A stretch of 42,839 bases of DNA from Pseudarthrobacter sp. (GTDB lineage Bacteria > Actinomycetota > Actinomycetes > Actinomycetales > Micrococcaceae): NCBI GenBank assembly GCA_031178005.1, contig JAPSJV010000023.1, positions 1 through 42,839 of the forward strand, read 5' to 3'. Positions 1 to 8,586 of the stretch are shown here, one piece after another. Within the stretch, counting starts at the first letter, position 1; each line of letters starts with the position of its first letter. The notes under the pieces are model-generated. The model was not told the DNA's origin and did not search any database. It worked only from the letters and a program-made list of their open reading frames with translations. Made by a program: the position numbers and the translations under genes.

Positions 1-493
1 GCGTTCCCCCGAAGGTGAGGATGACGAAGACCAGGACGAAGGTGCCGATGATTTCCGTCACCAGGTTCCACGGCGTGGACCGGATGGCCGGCCCGGTGGA
101 GAAGACACCCAGCTTGTTGGCAGCCTCAGGCTCTACATCGAAGTGCTGCTTGTACGCGAGCCAGCAGGCCACCGCACCCAGGAACGCACCCAGGAACTCG
201 CCGCCGAAGTAGGTCATGGTTGAAGCGAAATCAACTGCCACGCCCGGTGCGTATTCGTCCTTGCCGTTGACCAGCAGGCCAAGGGTCACGGCGGGATTAA
301 TGTGCGCGCCGGACTTTACGGCAACGTAAACACCCGCGAAGACCGCAAGGCCCCACCCGAAGGTCACCATCAGGAAACCGCCGTTGTTGCCTTTGGTCCC
401 CTTCAGTGCCACGTTGGCAACCACGCCGCAACCCAACAGGGTCAGCATCGCGGTTCCGAACACCTCGGAGAGAAACACTATTCCAAGAGACAT
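1..493 (-). CDS. glpF: Glycerol uptake facilitator, MIP/aquaporin family (partial, C-terminus beyond left edge)
   Basis: Channel protein for passive entry of glycerol across the cytoplasmic membrane. Only the first 164 codons are in the window. The translation begins MSLGIVFLSEVFGTAML, a hydrophobic first helix typical of MIP channels, and carries the first NPA box (HINPAV, N66-P67-A68) that lines the pore; the second box would lie beyond the edge. The start at 493 is chosen because GGAG lies six bases upstream; an in-frame ATG at 505 has no ribosome site. It lies 101 bases downstream of glpD in the same direction, so the two form a glycerol operon; glpK is probably next but cannot be seen. 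Glycerol rather than water specificity is inferred from this context. Confidence 0.93.
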   Translation of the reverse strand, partial: MSLGIVFLSEVFGTAMLTLLGCGVVANVALKGTKGNNGGFLMVTFGWGLAVFAGVYVAVKSGAHINPAVTLGLLVNGKDEYAPGVAVDFASTMTYFGGEFLGAFLGAVACWLAYKQHFDVEPEAANKLGVFSTGPAIRSTPWNLVTEIIGTFVLVFVILTFGGT

Positions 494-529
494 CTTTGAC
501 TCCATCTATTTATTTATTGGATCGGTTCC

Positions 530-545
530 GTTCGGTGTAACGAAC
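530..545. promoter_or_regulatory. Inverted repeat GTTCG-N6-CGAAC between glpD and glpF
   Basis: A perfect 5-bp inverted repeat (530-534 and 541-545, six-base spacer) lies 37 bases upstream of the glpF start. It is the size of a regulator half-site pair and could be an operator for glpF, for example for the SorC-type regulator encoded at 2491. That function is inference; a short mRNA hairpin is equally possible. Confidence 0.3.
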
Positions 546-550
546 CGTTT

Positions 551-578
551 GGCTGCCGCCGGTAAGGCAGCGGCAGCC
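551..578 (-). terminator. GC-rich hairpin downstream of glpD
   Basis: GGCTGCCGC (551-559) pairs perfectly with GCGGCAGCC (570-578) across a ten-base loop, 16 bases after the glpD stop codon. There is no T-run on the minus strand, so this is not a classical intrinsic terminator. It may attenuate read-through into glpF or protect the glpD transcript end. Confidence 0.35.
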
Positions 579-594
579 GCAGACCAGTGGCCGT

Positions 595-2355
595 TTAGGC
601 CACCAGGCTGTCGATCTGAACCCGGTGGAGGCGCTGAAGCACTTCCTGGGCATGCTTGATTTCGGCCGCGCAACGGTTGCGGTCCCAGCCGAGGGGCCCG
701 GCCAGAATTTCTGCCGTTTCATTGAGCAACTCACCGGTCACCAGGCCACGGAAGGCCAGTGAGGTGCGCCGGATGAGCACATCGATGAGATGGCCGATCT
801 GTTCGTGGCGGGCCATGAACTCAAGTTCCCGGACAGACAGCTCACGGGTAGAACGGAGCAGCCGGTCCTCTCCCCCATCGAGGTAGGCCATCACGTCCGC
901 GGCCCGGGTGCCATAGCGCGTCAGGAGGCCGGCCGTCCGGTCAGCGTCGCGTGCAGGGGTCATGTGCGACTTGATCCACTGCTGGACTCCTGCCTCATCC
1001 GAGGGGAATCCAGCCCCGCCTCCGATGGGGAGCTTCGCCGTCGAAACCTTGCGGGTGAGCCCCAGTTCCTTGAGGACGTCGTTGCTGAGGTGTTCCGCCA
1101 AGGCCCGGAAAGTTGTCCATTTACCTCCGACGAGGCTGAGCACCGCGCCGGTTCCTTCCGTGCCGCCGGCAGTACGCCGTTCGATGCGGTAGTCGCGGGA
1201 GACGAAGCCGGGCTGGGTGTCGTCGTGGCGAGGCAGGGGCCGGACGCCGGAGAACGTGTAGACGATCTGGTCCCGGTTCACCGCAATAGTGGGGAAAACG
1301 TGGCCGATCAGTTCGAAGAAGTAGTCGATCTCGGCGTCGGTGCAGACGGCATCCTCAGCCATATCGGCGTCGATATCCGTCGTGCCGACCAGGACCCTGT
1401 CGCCCAGAGGGTAGATCAGGACGATCCGGCCGTCCGTGTGCTCAAAGAAAATCTCACGGCCGTTGCAGGCTGCCAGGAGTTCCGGGTGGTCCAGGACAAT
1501 GTGCGAGCCCTTGGTGCCGCCCATAAAGGACGACGCCGCACCCATGGCTGTGTTGGTGTTATCCACCCAGGCGCCGGTGGTGTTAACAATGACGTCGGCA
1601 CTGAAGTCGAAAGTCTCGCCGGTGAGCTCATCACGCAGGAGCACCGTGGGGCGTGTGCCCTCGGTGCCAGATCCCATGGATACCAGCGAAAGGTAGTTGC
1701 TGGCGCGTGCCAATGGACTTCCATCCGTCTGGCCGGCTTTTTCGCCGTCCTGCAGGACATCAAGGGTCAGCCGCTCGGGATTGTGCACGGAAGCGTCAAA
1801 GTAGGTGGCGGCGTACTTGATCCCCGGGTGCAGCTGCGGAAGATCAACGAGGGCTTTCTCGCGCCCCTTGAACTGGTGGCGCGGAACGGATCCCCCGTCG
1901 CGGGAGAACGAATCGTAGAGGCTCAGGCCAAGCTTGATCAGGAAAGCGCCGCGTTCCTTGGGCTTGCCCTGCTTGTGCGTGAGGAAACGTGCAGGCGCGG
2001 AAAGAATACCCGAGAAGGTACTGAAGATGGGGATGGTGGTCTGGAGCGGCTTGACGTAGTGCGGGGCAATGGTCATCAGCCGGTTGCGTTCCACCACCGA
2101 TTCGCGAACAAGGCGGAACTCGCCGTTTTCCAGATAGCGGATGCCGCCGTGGATCATGTGCGACGACGCTCCGCTGGCACCCTGGCAGTAGTCGCCCCGC
2201 TCAACGAGGGCCACGTCAACGCCTTGAAGCGCGAGGTCCCGGAACGTTCCGACGCCGTTAATTCCGCCTCCGATGATCAGCACCTTCGCTGTGGGCCTGC
2301 TGCGCAACGCTTCAACGGAATTTCGATGTGTGGAACTCAAAACTTCTCCCTGCAT
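595..2355 (-). CDS. glpD: Aerobic glycerol-3-phosphate dehydrogenase (FAD-dependent)
   Basis: Oxidises sn-glycerol 3-phosphate to dihydroxyacetone phosphate at the inner face of the membrane and passes electrons to quinone. The 586-residue product has the FAD-binding Rossmann motif IIGGGINGVG near residue 27, then the conserved GASGASSHMIHGGIRYLE stretch of the GlpD/GlpA family and a C-terminal helical domain; length is normal for GlpD. The ATG at 2355 begins a short extension before the Rossmann fold and has only a weak GGA upstream. glpF follows in the same direction; a SorC-type regulator is divergent, 135 bases away. The context supports growth on glycerol and recycling of lipid-derived glycerol phosphate. 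Confidence 0.95.
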   Translation of the reverse strand: MQGEVLSSTHRNSVEALRSRPTAKVLIIGGGINGVGTFRDLALQGVDVALVERGDYCQGASGASSHMIHGGIRYLENGEFRLVRESVVERNRLMTIAPHYVKPLQTTIPIFSTFSGILSAPARFLTHKQGKPKERGAFLIKLGLSLYDSFSRDGGSVPRHQFKGREKALVDLPQLHPGIKYAATYFDASVHNPERLTLDVLQDGEKAGQTDGSPLARASNYLSLVSMGSGTEGTRPTVLLRDELTGETFDFSADVIVNTTGAWVDNTNTAMGAASSFMGGTKGSHIVLDHPELLAACNGREIFFEHTDGRIVLIYPLGDRVLVGTTDIDADMAEDAVCTDAEIDYFFELIGHVFPTIAVNRDQIVYTFSGVRPLPRHDDTQPGFVSRDYRIERRTAGGTEGTGAVLSLVGGKWTTFRALAEHLSNDVLKELGLTRKVSTAKLPIGGGAGFPSDEAGVQQWIKSHMTPARDADRTAGLLTRYGTRAADVMAYLDGGEDRLLRSTRELSVRELEFMARHEQIGHLIDVLIRRTSLAFRGLVTGELLNETAEILAGPLGWDRNRCAAEIKHAQEVLQRLHRVQIDSLVA

Positions 2356-2463
2356 GGCTGGTCCAGCGCGTGCCGGACATCTTTTGGCCGGTGGGGTTCC
2401 TTCTGTGATCCCGACCGCTCTTCAACTATTCTTTGGAGAAATGGAAAATGGAGTCAAGCGCTA

Positions 2464-2477
2464 TGCACAAACGTGCA
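2464..2477. promoter_or_regulatory. Inverted repeat TGCAC-AAAC-GTGCA before the SorC-type regulator
   Basis: A perfect 5-bp inverted repeat with a four-base spacer ends 13 bases before the ATG of the regulator and lies in the divergent interval shared with glpD. Position and symmetry fit an autoregulatory operator, but no second copy was seen by eye, so the assignment is tentative. Confidence 0.35.
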
Positions 2478-2490
2478 GAATGGATGGGAA

Positions 2491-3465
2491 ATGTCGCGTT
2501 CAACCTCCTCACAATCGCTCCGAGCTGCACAGATGTACTATCTGCAGGACCTCACCATGGATGCCATCGCCAGGGAACTGGGGACTTCCCGGTCCACTGT
2601 TTCCCGCCTGCTGTCGGCTGCGCGGGAATCCGGGCTGGTTCAGGTCCAGATCAGAAACCCCACAGACACCGGGCCGGAGCTGGAAGGAATCATCCGCCGT
2701 CGCCATAATGTGGATGTCCACGTTGTGCCGGTCCTGGACACGCTCAACGAAGCCGAAACACTCGACAGGGTTGCCATCCAAGCAGCACGAACCATTGGCC
2801 CGCTGGTGGACTCCAACGCAATCATCGGCGTCGCCTGGGGTTCCACCCTGAGCGCAGTCAGCCGGCACCTCACCAGGAAGATCACACACGACAGCATCAT
2901 CGTCCAGCTCAATGGCGCCGGAAACATGCACACCACCGGCATTACCTACGCCAGCGACATCATGCGGAGATTCGGCAGCGCCTACGGTGCGCGCGTAGAG
3001 CAGTTTCCGGTACCGGCGTTTTTCGATCACGCCGCCACCAAGCAGGCCATGTGGAATGAACGCAGCGTGCAACGCATCCTGGACCTCCAGGCCCGGATGT
3101 CCATCGCGATCTTTGGCGTTGGCTCTGTTGACGCCGACTACCCCAGCCATGTGTACGCAGGAGGCTACCTGGACCAGGACGACCTCCGTACCCTGGCCAC
3201 CTCCGATGTAGTGGGCGATGTTGCCACCGTCTTCTTCCGACGGGACGGCTCTACTGACGGCATCACGCTCAACCAACGTTCCACCGGGCCGTCGCTCGCG
3301 CAACTGCGCCAGGTGCGCCGGCGGATTTGCGTGGTCTCCGGAGCCTCCAAGATCAACGGGCTCCAAGGAACCCTGGCAGCAGGCCTGGCAACTGACCTCA
3401 TCCTCGATGAAGCCACCGCGCGGCGCCTGGTCAGCCTTGATGGAATGCCGACCTCCAGTCGGTAG
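2491..3465 (+). CDS. SorC/DeoR-type sugar-binding transcriptional regulator
   Basis: A 324-residue regulator. An N-terminal helix-turn-helix (about residues 20-47, with ELGTSRSTVSRLL as recognition segment) is followed by a sugar-phosphate-binding effector domain of the SorC family (about 60-320), including the GVAWGSTL and NGAG segments typical of that fold. The open frame runs far upstream over the antisense of glpD, but ATG 2491 is where family similarity begins; a GTG at 2473 is an alternative. It is divergent from glpD and followed ten bases later by an aldo/keto reductase, so it could regulate the glycerol genes, its own operon, or both. Members sense phosphorylated sugars; the ligand here is unknown. 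Confidence 0.85.
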   Translation: MSRSTSSQSLRAAQMYYLQDLTMDAIARELGTSRSTVSRLLSAARESGLVQVQIRNPTDTGPELEGIIRRRHNVDVHVVPVLDTLNEAETLDRVAIQAARTIGPLVDSNAIIGVAWGSTLSAVSRHLTRKITHDSIIVQLNGAGNMHTTGITYASDIMRRFGSAYGARVEQFPVPAFFDHAATKQAMWNERSVQRILDLQARMSIAIFGVGSVDADYPSHVYAGGYLDQDDLRTLATSDVVGDVATVFFRRDGSTDGITLNQRSTGPSLAQLRQVRRRICVVSGASKINGLQGTLAAGLATDLILDEATARRLVSLDGMPTSSR

Positions 3466-3475
3466 AGTCAAAGGT

Positions 3476-4345
3476 ATGAAAAACCCGCCCCGGATCCCCC
3501 TCAACAACGGCGTCCTGATCGAGCAACTGGGGCTGGGACTGTACAAGGTGCCCTCAACCACAGCTGCCGACATTGTCACGATGGCCCTGGCGGCCGGATA
3601 CCGGCACTTCGACACCGCAGCCATGTACGGCAACGAAGCCGGGCTGGGCCGTGCAATCAGCGCCCTTGCCGGTTCGCCACGGGAACCCGGAGGATCCGGC
3701 GAAACGCCCCCTGGGACCGGCCGCGAAGACCTGTTCATAACCACCAAAGTCTGGAATGACCAGCAGGGCTACGATGCCACCCTCCGGGCGTTCGACACTT
3801 CACTGATCAACCTGGGACTTGAGTACGTGGACCTGTACCTGATCCACTGGCCCTGCGCCCGCCGTGGACTGTTCAGCGACACCTACAAGGCCATGGAAAC
3901 CCTCTACCGGGAGGGCAAGGTCAGGGCAATCGGGGTGTCCAACTTCCAGCCCGAGCATCTGGACAGGCTGTTGGATACCGCCGAGGTTGTACCCGCAGTC
4001 AATCAGATTGAACTCCATCCCTGGCTGCAGCAGCATGAACTCCGCGCAAAGCATCAGGCCCTGGGTATCCGCACAGAGGCCTGGAGTCCGCTGGGCCGTG
4101 GCCGGGTGCTGGAAGACCCGGTTGTCCTCGCCTGCGCCGCCGCACACCAGAGGACACCAGCCCAGGTGATCCTGAGATGGCACGTTCAGGCGGGCAACAT
4201 CGTCATTCCAAAGGCCAGCGCCGAGGCTCGGCTCAGGGAGAATATTGAGGTGTTCGACTTTGAGCTGACGCCCAAGGATCTGGCGGCCCTTGAATCGTTG
4301 GACCGTGGCGAACGCACCGGTTCCCACCCCGACCAGGTCCACTAG
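3476..4345 (+). CDS. Aldo/keto reductase
   Basis: NADPH-dependent carbonyl reductase of the AKR superfamily, (beta/alpha)8 barrel, 289 residues. The catalytic tetrad can be read as D46 and Y51 (HFDTAAMYGNE), K91 (TTKVW) and H124 (LIHWP); the AKR signature GVSNF and the C-terminal IPKAS cofactor segment are present. The D-to-K distance is about 15 residues longer than in typical prokaryotic members because of a Gly/Pro-rich insertion at residues 66-82. ATG 3476 is preceded by AAAGG very close to it. The gene starts ten bases after the regulator and is followed nine bases later by a hydrolase, indicating one transcript. Substrate unknown. Confidence 0.88.
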   Translation: MKNPPRIPLNNGVLIEQLGLGLYKVPSTTAADIVTMALAAGYRHFDTAAMYGNEAGLGRAISALAGSPREPGGSGETPPGTGREDLFITTKVWNDQQGYDATLRAFDTSLINLGLEYVDLYLIHWPCARRGLFSDTYKAMETLYREGKVRAIGVSNFQPEHLDRLLDTAEVVPAVNQIELHPWLQQHELRAKHQALGIRTEAWSPLGRGRVLEDPVVLACAAAHQRTPAQVILRWHVQAGNIVIPKASAEARLRENIEVFDFELTPKDLAALESLDRGERTGSHPDQVH

Positions 4346-4354
4346 GAGGCCACC

Positions 4355-5263
4355 GTGACCACAACAGCTTCCTGGTTCAGTACCGGGCTGGCGGCACGCA
4401 CCTCCTCATCCACGGTTGTGGTGGGCGGTTCCAGTGTTGCTTACTGGACCTACGAACCGGCCGATCCGGTCCCGGAGACCCGGACCGTCCTGGTGGCTCA
4501 TGGCTTCCGGGGCGACCACCACGGGCTTCTCCGCGTCGCGGACCAACTGCCCGGGCTGCGCATCATCATGCCGGACCTGCCTGGTTTTGGCAGTTCGGCC
4601 GCATTTGCGTCCTCTTCCCATGACGTCTCGGCTTACGGCCGGTTCATCAGCGGATTTATGGCGGCACTTGGGCTGGGAACGGACACCGTCCTCCTGGGGC
4701 ACTCCTTTGGATCGATTGTGGCCGCCCACTTCGTGGCAGCCAACCCCGGGGCGGTGGAACGCCTCATACTGATCAATCCGATCGCGGCCCCGGCATTGGA
4801 AGGGCCCAAGGGCCTGATGACCCGCATGGCTGTGCTGTACTACCAACTGTCCGCCCGGCTCCCGGAACGGCTTGGCCTGGCGCTGCTGCGCAACCCCCTG
4901 ATTGTCCGGATCATGAGTGAAACCATGGCCAAAACGCGCGATCCGGATCTCCGCCGGTTCATCCATGGGCAGCACCATGCGTACTTCAGCGCCTTCGCAG
5001 ACCGGAACAGCCTGCTGGAGTCTTTCCGCGCTTCGGTTGGATCCCACGTGGGTGAGGCAGCCGGCGAACTGAAACTGCCGGTCCTCCTCATTGCCGGAGA
5101 ATTGGACGAGATCGCCCAACTGAAGGACCAGTACCGCCTGCTCGCCAAGCTGCCCGATGCCACCCTGAAGATCATTCCGGGCGTTGGGCACCTGGTCCAC
5201 TACGAGACACCCCAGGCCGCTGCAGCCTTTATCAACGACTTCCTGACAGGCCCCGCCGCATGA
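4355..5263 (+). CDS. Alpha/beta-fold hydrolase
   Basis: A 302-residue serine hydrolase of the alpha/beta fold with no signal peptide, hence cytoplasmic. The nucleophile elbow is GHSFGS with S117; the acid is probably D251 (AGELDE) and the base H279 (GVGH); an oxyanion-type HGFRGD segment is at residue 49. The GTG start has a perfect AGGAGG five bases upstream. It ends in a four-base ATGA overlap with the glycosyltransferase, so the two are translationally coupled. Esterase, lipase or acyl-transfer activity cannot be told apart from sequence alone. Confidence 0.85.
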   Translation: MTTTASWFSTGLAARTSSSTVVVGGSSVAYWTYEPADPVPETRTVLVAHGFRGDHHGLLRVADQLPGLRIIMPDLPGFGSSAAFASSSHDVSAYGRFISGFMAALGLGTDTVLLGHSFGSIVAAHFVAANPGAVERLILINPIAAPALEGPKGLMTRMAVLYYQLSARLPERLGLALLRNPLIVRIMSETMAKTRDPDLRRFIHGQHHAYFSAFADRNSLLESFRASVGSHVGEAAGELKLPVLLIAGELDEIAQLKDQYRLLAKLPDATLKIIPGVGHLVHYETPQAAAAFINDFLTGPAA

Positions 5264-6345
5264 AAATCGTCATCGACGCACGCTTCACCCGAACCGATCA
5301 CCACGACGGCATCAGCCGCTACGGTTCCAGCCTGATTGCCGCAGCGGCCAAACTTGCCGACGTATCGATGCTGATCAGCGATCCCCGGCAGCTGACCCTG
5401 CTCCCGGACGTGCCGTACACACTGATCAACAGCCCCCTCTCCCCCATGGAGCTCTTTGTGGCGAGGAAGGTGAACAACCTGGGTGCCGACGTCGTTGTAT
5501 GTCCCATGCAGACCATGGGCAGCTGGGGGCGGAAGTATGGCCTGGTCCTGACCCTGCACGACATGATTTACTACGAAAACCCCACGCCGCCCGGATTTCT
5601 TCCGGCCCCGGTCCGGCTTCTGTGGCGCCTTTACCACAAGGCCTACTGGCCGCAGCGGTTACTGCTGAACCGGGCGGACACCGTAGCCACCATCAGCCAA
5701 ACCACCCGTGCACTGATGGCCAAGTACCGGCTGACCAACCGTCCCGTGCGGATTGTCAGCAACGCACCCCAGCCGGATCAACAGCCGCGCAACCCCGATG
5801 ACGGCGCTGAACGCTCACTGCTCTACATGGGCTCCTTTATGCCGTACAAGAACGTGGAAACCATGATCACGGGAATGGCGTCCCTGCCGGGTTACACGCT
5901 GCACCTGCTCAGCCGGATCACACCGCAGCGGCTGGCCGAGCTGGAAGTGCTGGTTCCGCCGGGCGCGGACATCATCTTCCATAACGGCGTCTCCGATCCC
6001 GAATACACGGCAATGCTGCAACGGGCCACTGCCCTGGTGACCCTGTCGCGTGCGGAGGGCTACGGCCTGCCCCTGGTGGAAGCGATGTCCGTAGGCACTC
6101 CGGTCATCGCCAGCGATATCCCGATCTTCCGTGAAGTGGGCGGCGATGCAGTGCGCTACGTTGATCCCGGCTCTCCAGCAGCCTTCGCCGCGGCGGTCCG
6201 GGAACTCGATGATGACGTCCAGTGGCGTGAAGCGTCGCTGCTGTCAGTGAAGCGTGCCGGGCAGTTCAGCTGGGACGACTCCGCCCACCAACTTGTGGCG
6301 CTTGCCGAGGAAATTGTGGCCCGGCGGTCGGCCCAGGGGAAATAA
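5260..6345 (+). CDS. Glycosyltransferase, GT4-like family
   Basis: A 361-residue retaining GT-B glycosyltransferase. The N-terminal half starts MKIVIDARFTR with an HHDGISRYG glycine-rich acceptor loop; the C-terminal half has the donor-binding EX7E motif (E266 and E274 in EGYGLPLVEA). No transmembrane segment is seen, so it acts at the inner membrane face or in the cytosol, probably on a glycolipid, polysaccharide or glycosylated metabolite. It overlaps the upstream hydrolase by four bases and ends convergently six bases from priA with no visible terminator. Donor and acceptor cannot be predicted. Confidence 0.88.
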   Translation: MKIVIDARFTRTDHHDGISRYGSSLIAAAAKLADVSMLISDPRQLTLLPDVPYTLINSPLSPMELFVARKVNNLGADVVVCPMQTMGSWGRKYGLVLTLHDMIYYENPTPPGFLPAPVRLLWRLYHKAYWPQRLLLNRADTVATISQTTRALMAKYRLTNRPVRIVSNAPQPDQQPRNPDDGAERSLLYMGSFMPYKNVETMITGMASLPGYTLHLLSRITPQRLAELEVLVPPGADIIFHNGVSDPEYTAMLQRATALVTLSRAEGYGLPLVEAMSVGTPVIASDIPIFREVGGDAVRYVDPGSPAAFAAAVRELDDDVQWREASLLSVKRAGQFSWDDSAHQLVALAEEIVARRSAQGK

Positions 6346-6351
6346 CTCCGG

Positions 6352-8484
6352 CTACAAGACGTCAGTGCCGTCCAACCGCAGCTGGACGGGGCCGGCACTG
6401 CGTTTTGCCGCGCTGGCCGACCTGACTGCGCGAAGGATCCTGGTCACCTCGGCGGCTTCGGCGTAAGGAATGAACAGGAGTGTCCGGACGTCTGCATCAC
6501 CCGAGCCGGGTTGCCGGGCGGGCCGTCCCAACACTACGGGTGCCGGGCCCGCCGAACGCAGTTCCAGGCCCGCGGCCTTGAGCTGACGCTGCACGGCATC
6601 GGCGTAGTACGCAACGTCACTGGAGGTCCCTGTCACGGAAGCGATCCGGACGGCAGGCGGAAGATGGAGCTCCCGCCGCAAGGCCAGCTCACGTTCTGCG
6701 TAACCGGAGGGGTCCCAGCGCAGCAGGGCTCCGACGGCGGAGGTGTCCGACGCCGTGATCACCACCAGGCCGCCCTCTTTTGCCGGCCGAACCAGGGCGG
6801 CGGCATTGAACCACCGCCGGACCGTGTCTTCGCCCGCCCTGAGGTTTTCCCTGCGCAGGAGCGAGTCTCCATCCAGCAGAAGGGCAGCCGCGTAACCGCC
6901 GGACGCCACAGGTTCGGCCCCGACGGTGGCCACTACCAAGGTCTTGGCGTCCCCCACTGCAGCCTTGATGTGGTCCCCGGATGACGTAATAACAGGCCGG
7001 CCCGGGAAGGCCTTGCCCAGTTCCTCGGCCGTCCGGATGACTCCTGTGGCACCCCGACGCAGGCGAAGGCGTCCACAGTGGGTACACGTCCAGGTGGGGG
7101 CGGGAGTGGAGCACCACCGGCACTGTGGAATGGCCGAGGCGCCCGTGCCGCCGGCGATGGCCAGAGGGCCCTGGCAGTCGTTGCAACGCGCAGGCTCGCG
7201 GCAGGAATCGCACACCAGCGACGGCGCATAGCCGGCCCTGGCCACCTGTACCAGGACCGGTCCACGCAGCAGGCCATCCTGGGCAGCCTTCCAGGCGGCA
7301 CCGGGGAGCCGGGCAATCCGGGCGAGGGGGTCGCGTTCCTGCTCGAAGCTGTCCGCCGTGTTCACGACCCGGGGCGTCACTGCCCTGGCGGCTGGACGGT
7401 CCGGTTCGACGGCGATTGCCCAGCCCTGCTCCACCAGCCGCTGGACCTCGGTGCTGCGGGAGTGGCCGGCCAGCAGGCACGCTGCTTCTTCCTGTTCAGC
7501 ACGCAGCAGCAGGACATCCCGGGTATGTGCGTATGGTGCCCGTTGTTCAATGTGGAGGTCGTCGCCGTCGTCCCAGCACGCAAAAAGTCCAGGACGGATG
7601 ACCGGGGCGTAGGCTGCCGATCGGGTACCGATGGCAACCCGTGCCGACCCCTCCAGGAGCCGCAGGAAGTTTCCGTAGCGGGCGCTGGGGCCGTCGTCGG
7701 CTGCGAGGCGGACGACGTCGTCCTTCGGAAGCACCGCAGCCAGCGCCTCCTCCAGCCGGTCAAGGTCCCGGTAGTCAGGAACCACAACGACGGCGCCACG
7801 GCCTGAGGCGCGGACCGCCGCTACCGCCCCGGCCAGGAGGGCCGGCCAGCCCTGCGGCCCGTAGCCCCGGAGGGAACTGACTGCTGCACGCGGTGAACCG
7901 CCACCTGCCAGATGCAGCAAAAAGGAGCCGCCACTGCGGTAACCAGCCCACGCGGACCCGGTTTCATCGGGTGCGGCAGGTTTCTGACTGTTGGACGCGG
8001 AAACGGATTCCTGAACGGGGATGCCTTTGGCGTGCCGCTCCAGGTATTCCTTGTCCAGGCGCGCCACCCGGGGCGGGACGGCCACCCTGAGGACGTCGCT
8101 GACTACGCCTGCATAGCGGGCGGCTACCGACTCCGCCAGCTTCCGAACGGACGGCGTCAGCACCGGAATGGCGGAGACAACCTTGCGCAGCGGAACGAGG
8201 GCATGGCCGGCGTCCGAGGTATCCCGGCGCTCCAAAAGGTAGCCCGCCAACTCCTGCCCGTTGAAGGTGACTTTGACACGCACGCCGGGGAGGGCCGACG
8301 TATCCATCGCGGCAGGAACGCTGTAGTCGAACGGACGGTCCAGGTGGGGCACTCCGGATTCCACCAGGACCCGTGCCACCGGATGGACCGGAGCCAGCGC
8401 AATTCCCGAGGAAGCCACAGCGCTGGCAGGAAAGCCCTGGAGGAGGGACAGCTGAAGTCCATCACCGGTTCCGGAACCAGTCAC
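6352..8484 (-). CDS. priA: Primosomal protein N' (PriA), helicase-degenerate actinobacterial form
   Basis: Replication-restart protein that recognises stalled forks. The 710-residue product has the N-terminal DNA-binding domain (PFDYSVP, about 40-145) and the eight zinc-binding cysteines (C425, C428, C434, C437, C455, C458, C467, C470). The helicase motifs are broken: the Walker A position (about 190-203) reads LAGGGSPRAA without GKT, and the DEEH box (about 303-309) reads WDDGDDL. That pattern is known for actinobacterial PriA and argues for a structural role without ATP-driven unwinding. The GTG start has GGAGG nine bases upstream. It is last in the array, 102 bases after metK. Confidence 0.9.
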   Translation of the reverse strand: MTGSGTGDGLQLSLLQGFPASAVASSGIALAPVHPVARVLVESGVPHLDRPFDYSVPAAMDTSALPGVRVKVTFNGQELAGYLLERRDTSDAGHALVPLRKVVSAIPVLTPSVRKLAESVAARYAGVVSDVLRVAVPPRVARLDKEYLERHAKGIPVQESVSASNSQKPAAPDETGSAWAGYRSGGSFLLHLAGGGSPRAAVSSLRGYGPQGWPALLAGAVAAVRASGRGAVVVVPDYRDLDRLEEALAAVLPKDDVVRLAADDGPSARYGNFLRLLEGSARVAIGTRSAAYAPVIRPGLFACWDDGDDLHIEQRAPYAHTRDVLLLRAEQEEAACLLAGHSRSTEVQRLVEQGWAIAVEPDRPAARAVTPRVVNTADSFEQERDPLARIARLPGAAWKAAQDGLLRGPVLVQVARAGYAPSLVCDSCREPARCNDCQGPLAIAGGTGASAIPQCRWCSTPAPTWTCTHCGRLRLRRGATGVIRTAEELGKAFPGRPVITSSGDHIKAAVGDAKTLVVATVGAEPVASGGYAAALLLDGDSLLRRENLRAGEDTVRRWFNAAALVRPAKEGGLVVITASDTSAVGALLRWDPSGYAERELALRRELHLPPAVRIASVTGTSSDVAYYADAVQRQLKAAGLELRSAGPAPVVLGRPARQPGSGDADVRTLLFIPYAEAAEVTRILRAVRSASAAKRSAGPVQLRLDGTDVL

Positions 8485-8586
8485 AGAAAACCGCCTCCAC
8501 TCTTTCCCGGCTGCAGCCCGCGCATGATGTCCATCATGGTGGCAGTCAACCAGAATCCACCGACATTAATGCCTTTGCGGTGCTGC

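Noticed and set aside
790..2490. A long open frame extending the SorC-type regulator upstream by more than 560 codons
   Set aside because: It runs antisense through glpD, whose family motifs are clear. Regulator similarity begins at the ATG at 2491. Long open antisense frames are common at this GC content.
2509..3747. A 412-codon open frame on the minus strand over the regulator
   Set aside because: No family motif; it is antisense to a recognisable regulator and aldo/keto reductase.
6352..8484. Broken helicase motifs read as a priA pseudogene
   Set aside because: The frame is intact over 710 codons with all zinc cysteines, and this degeneration is typical of actinobacterial PriA.
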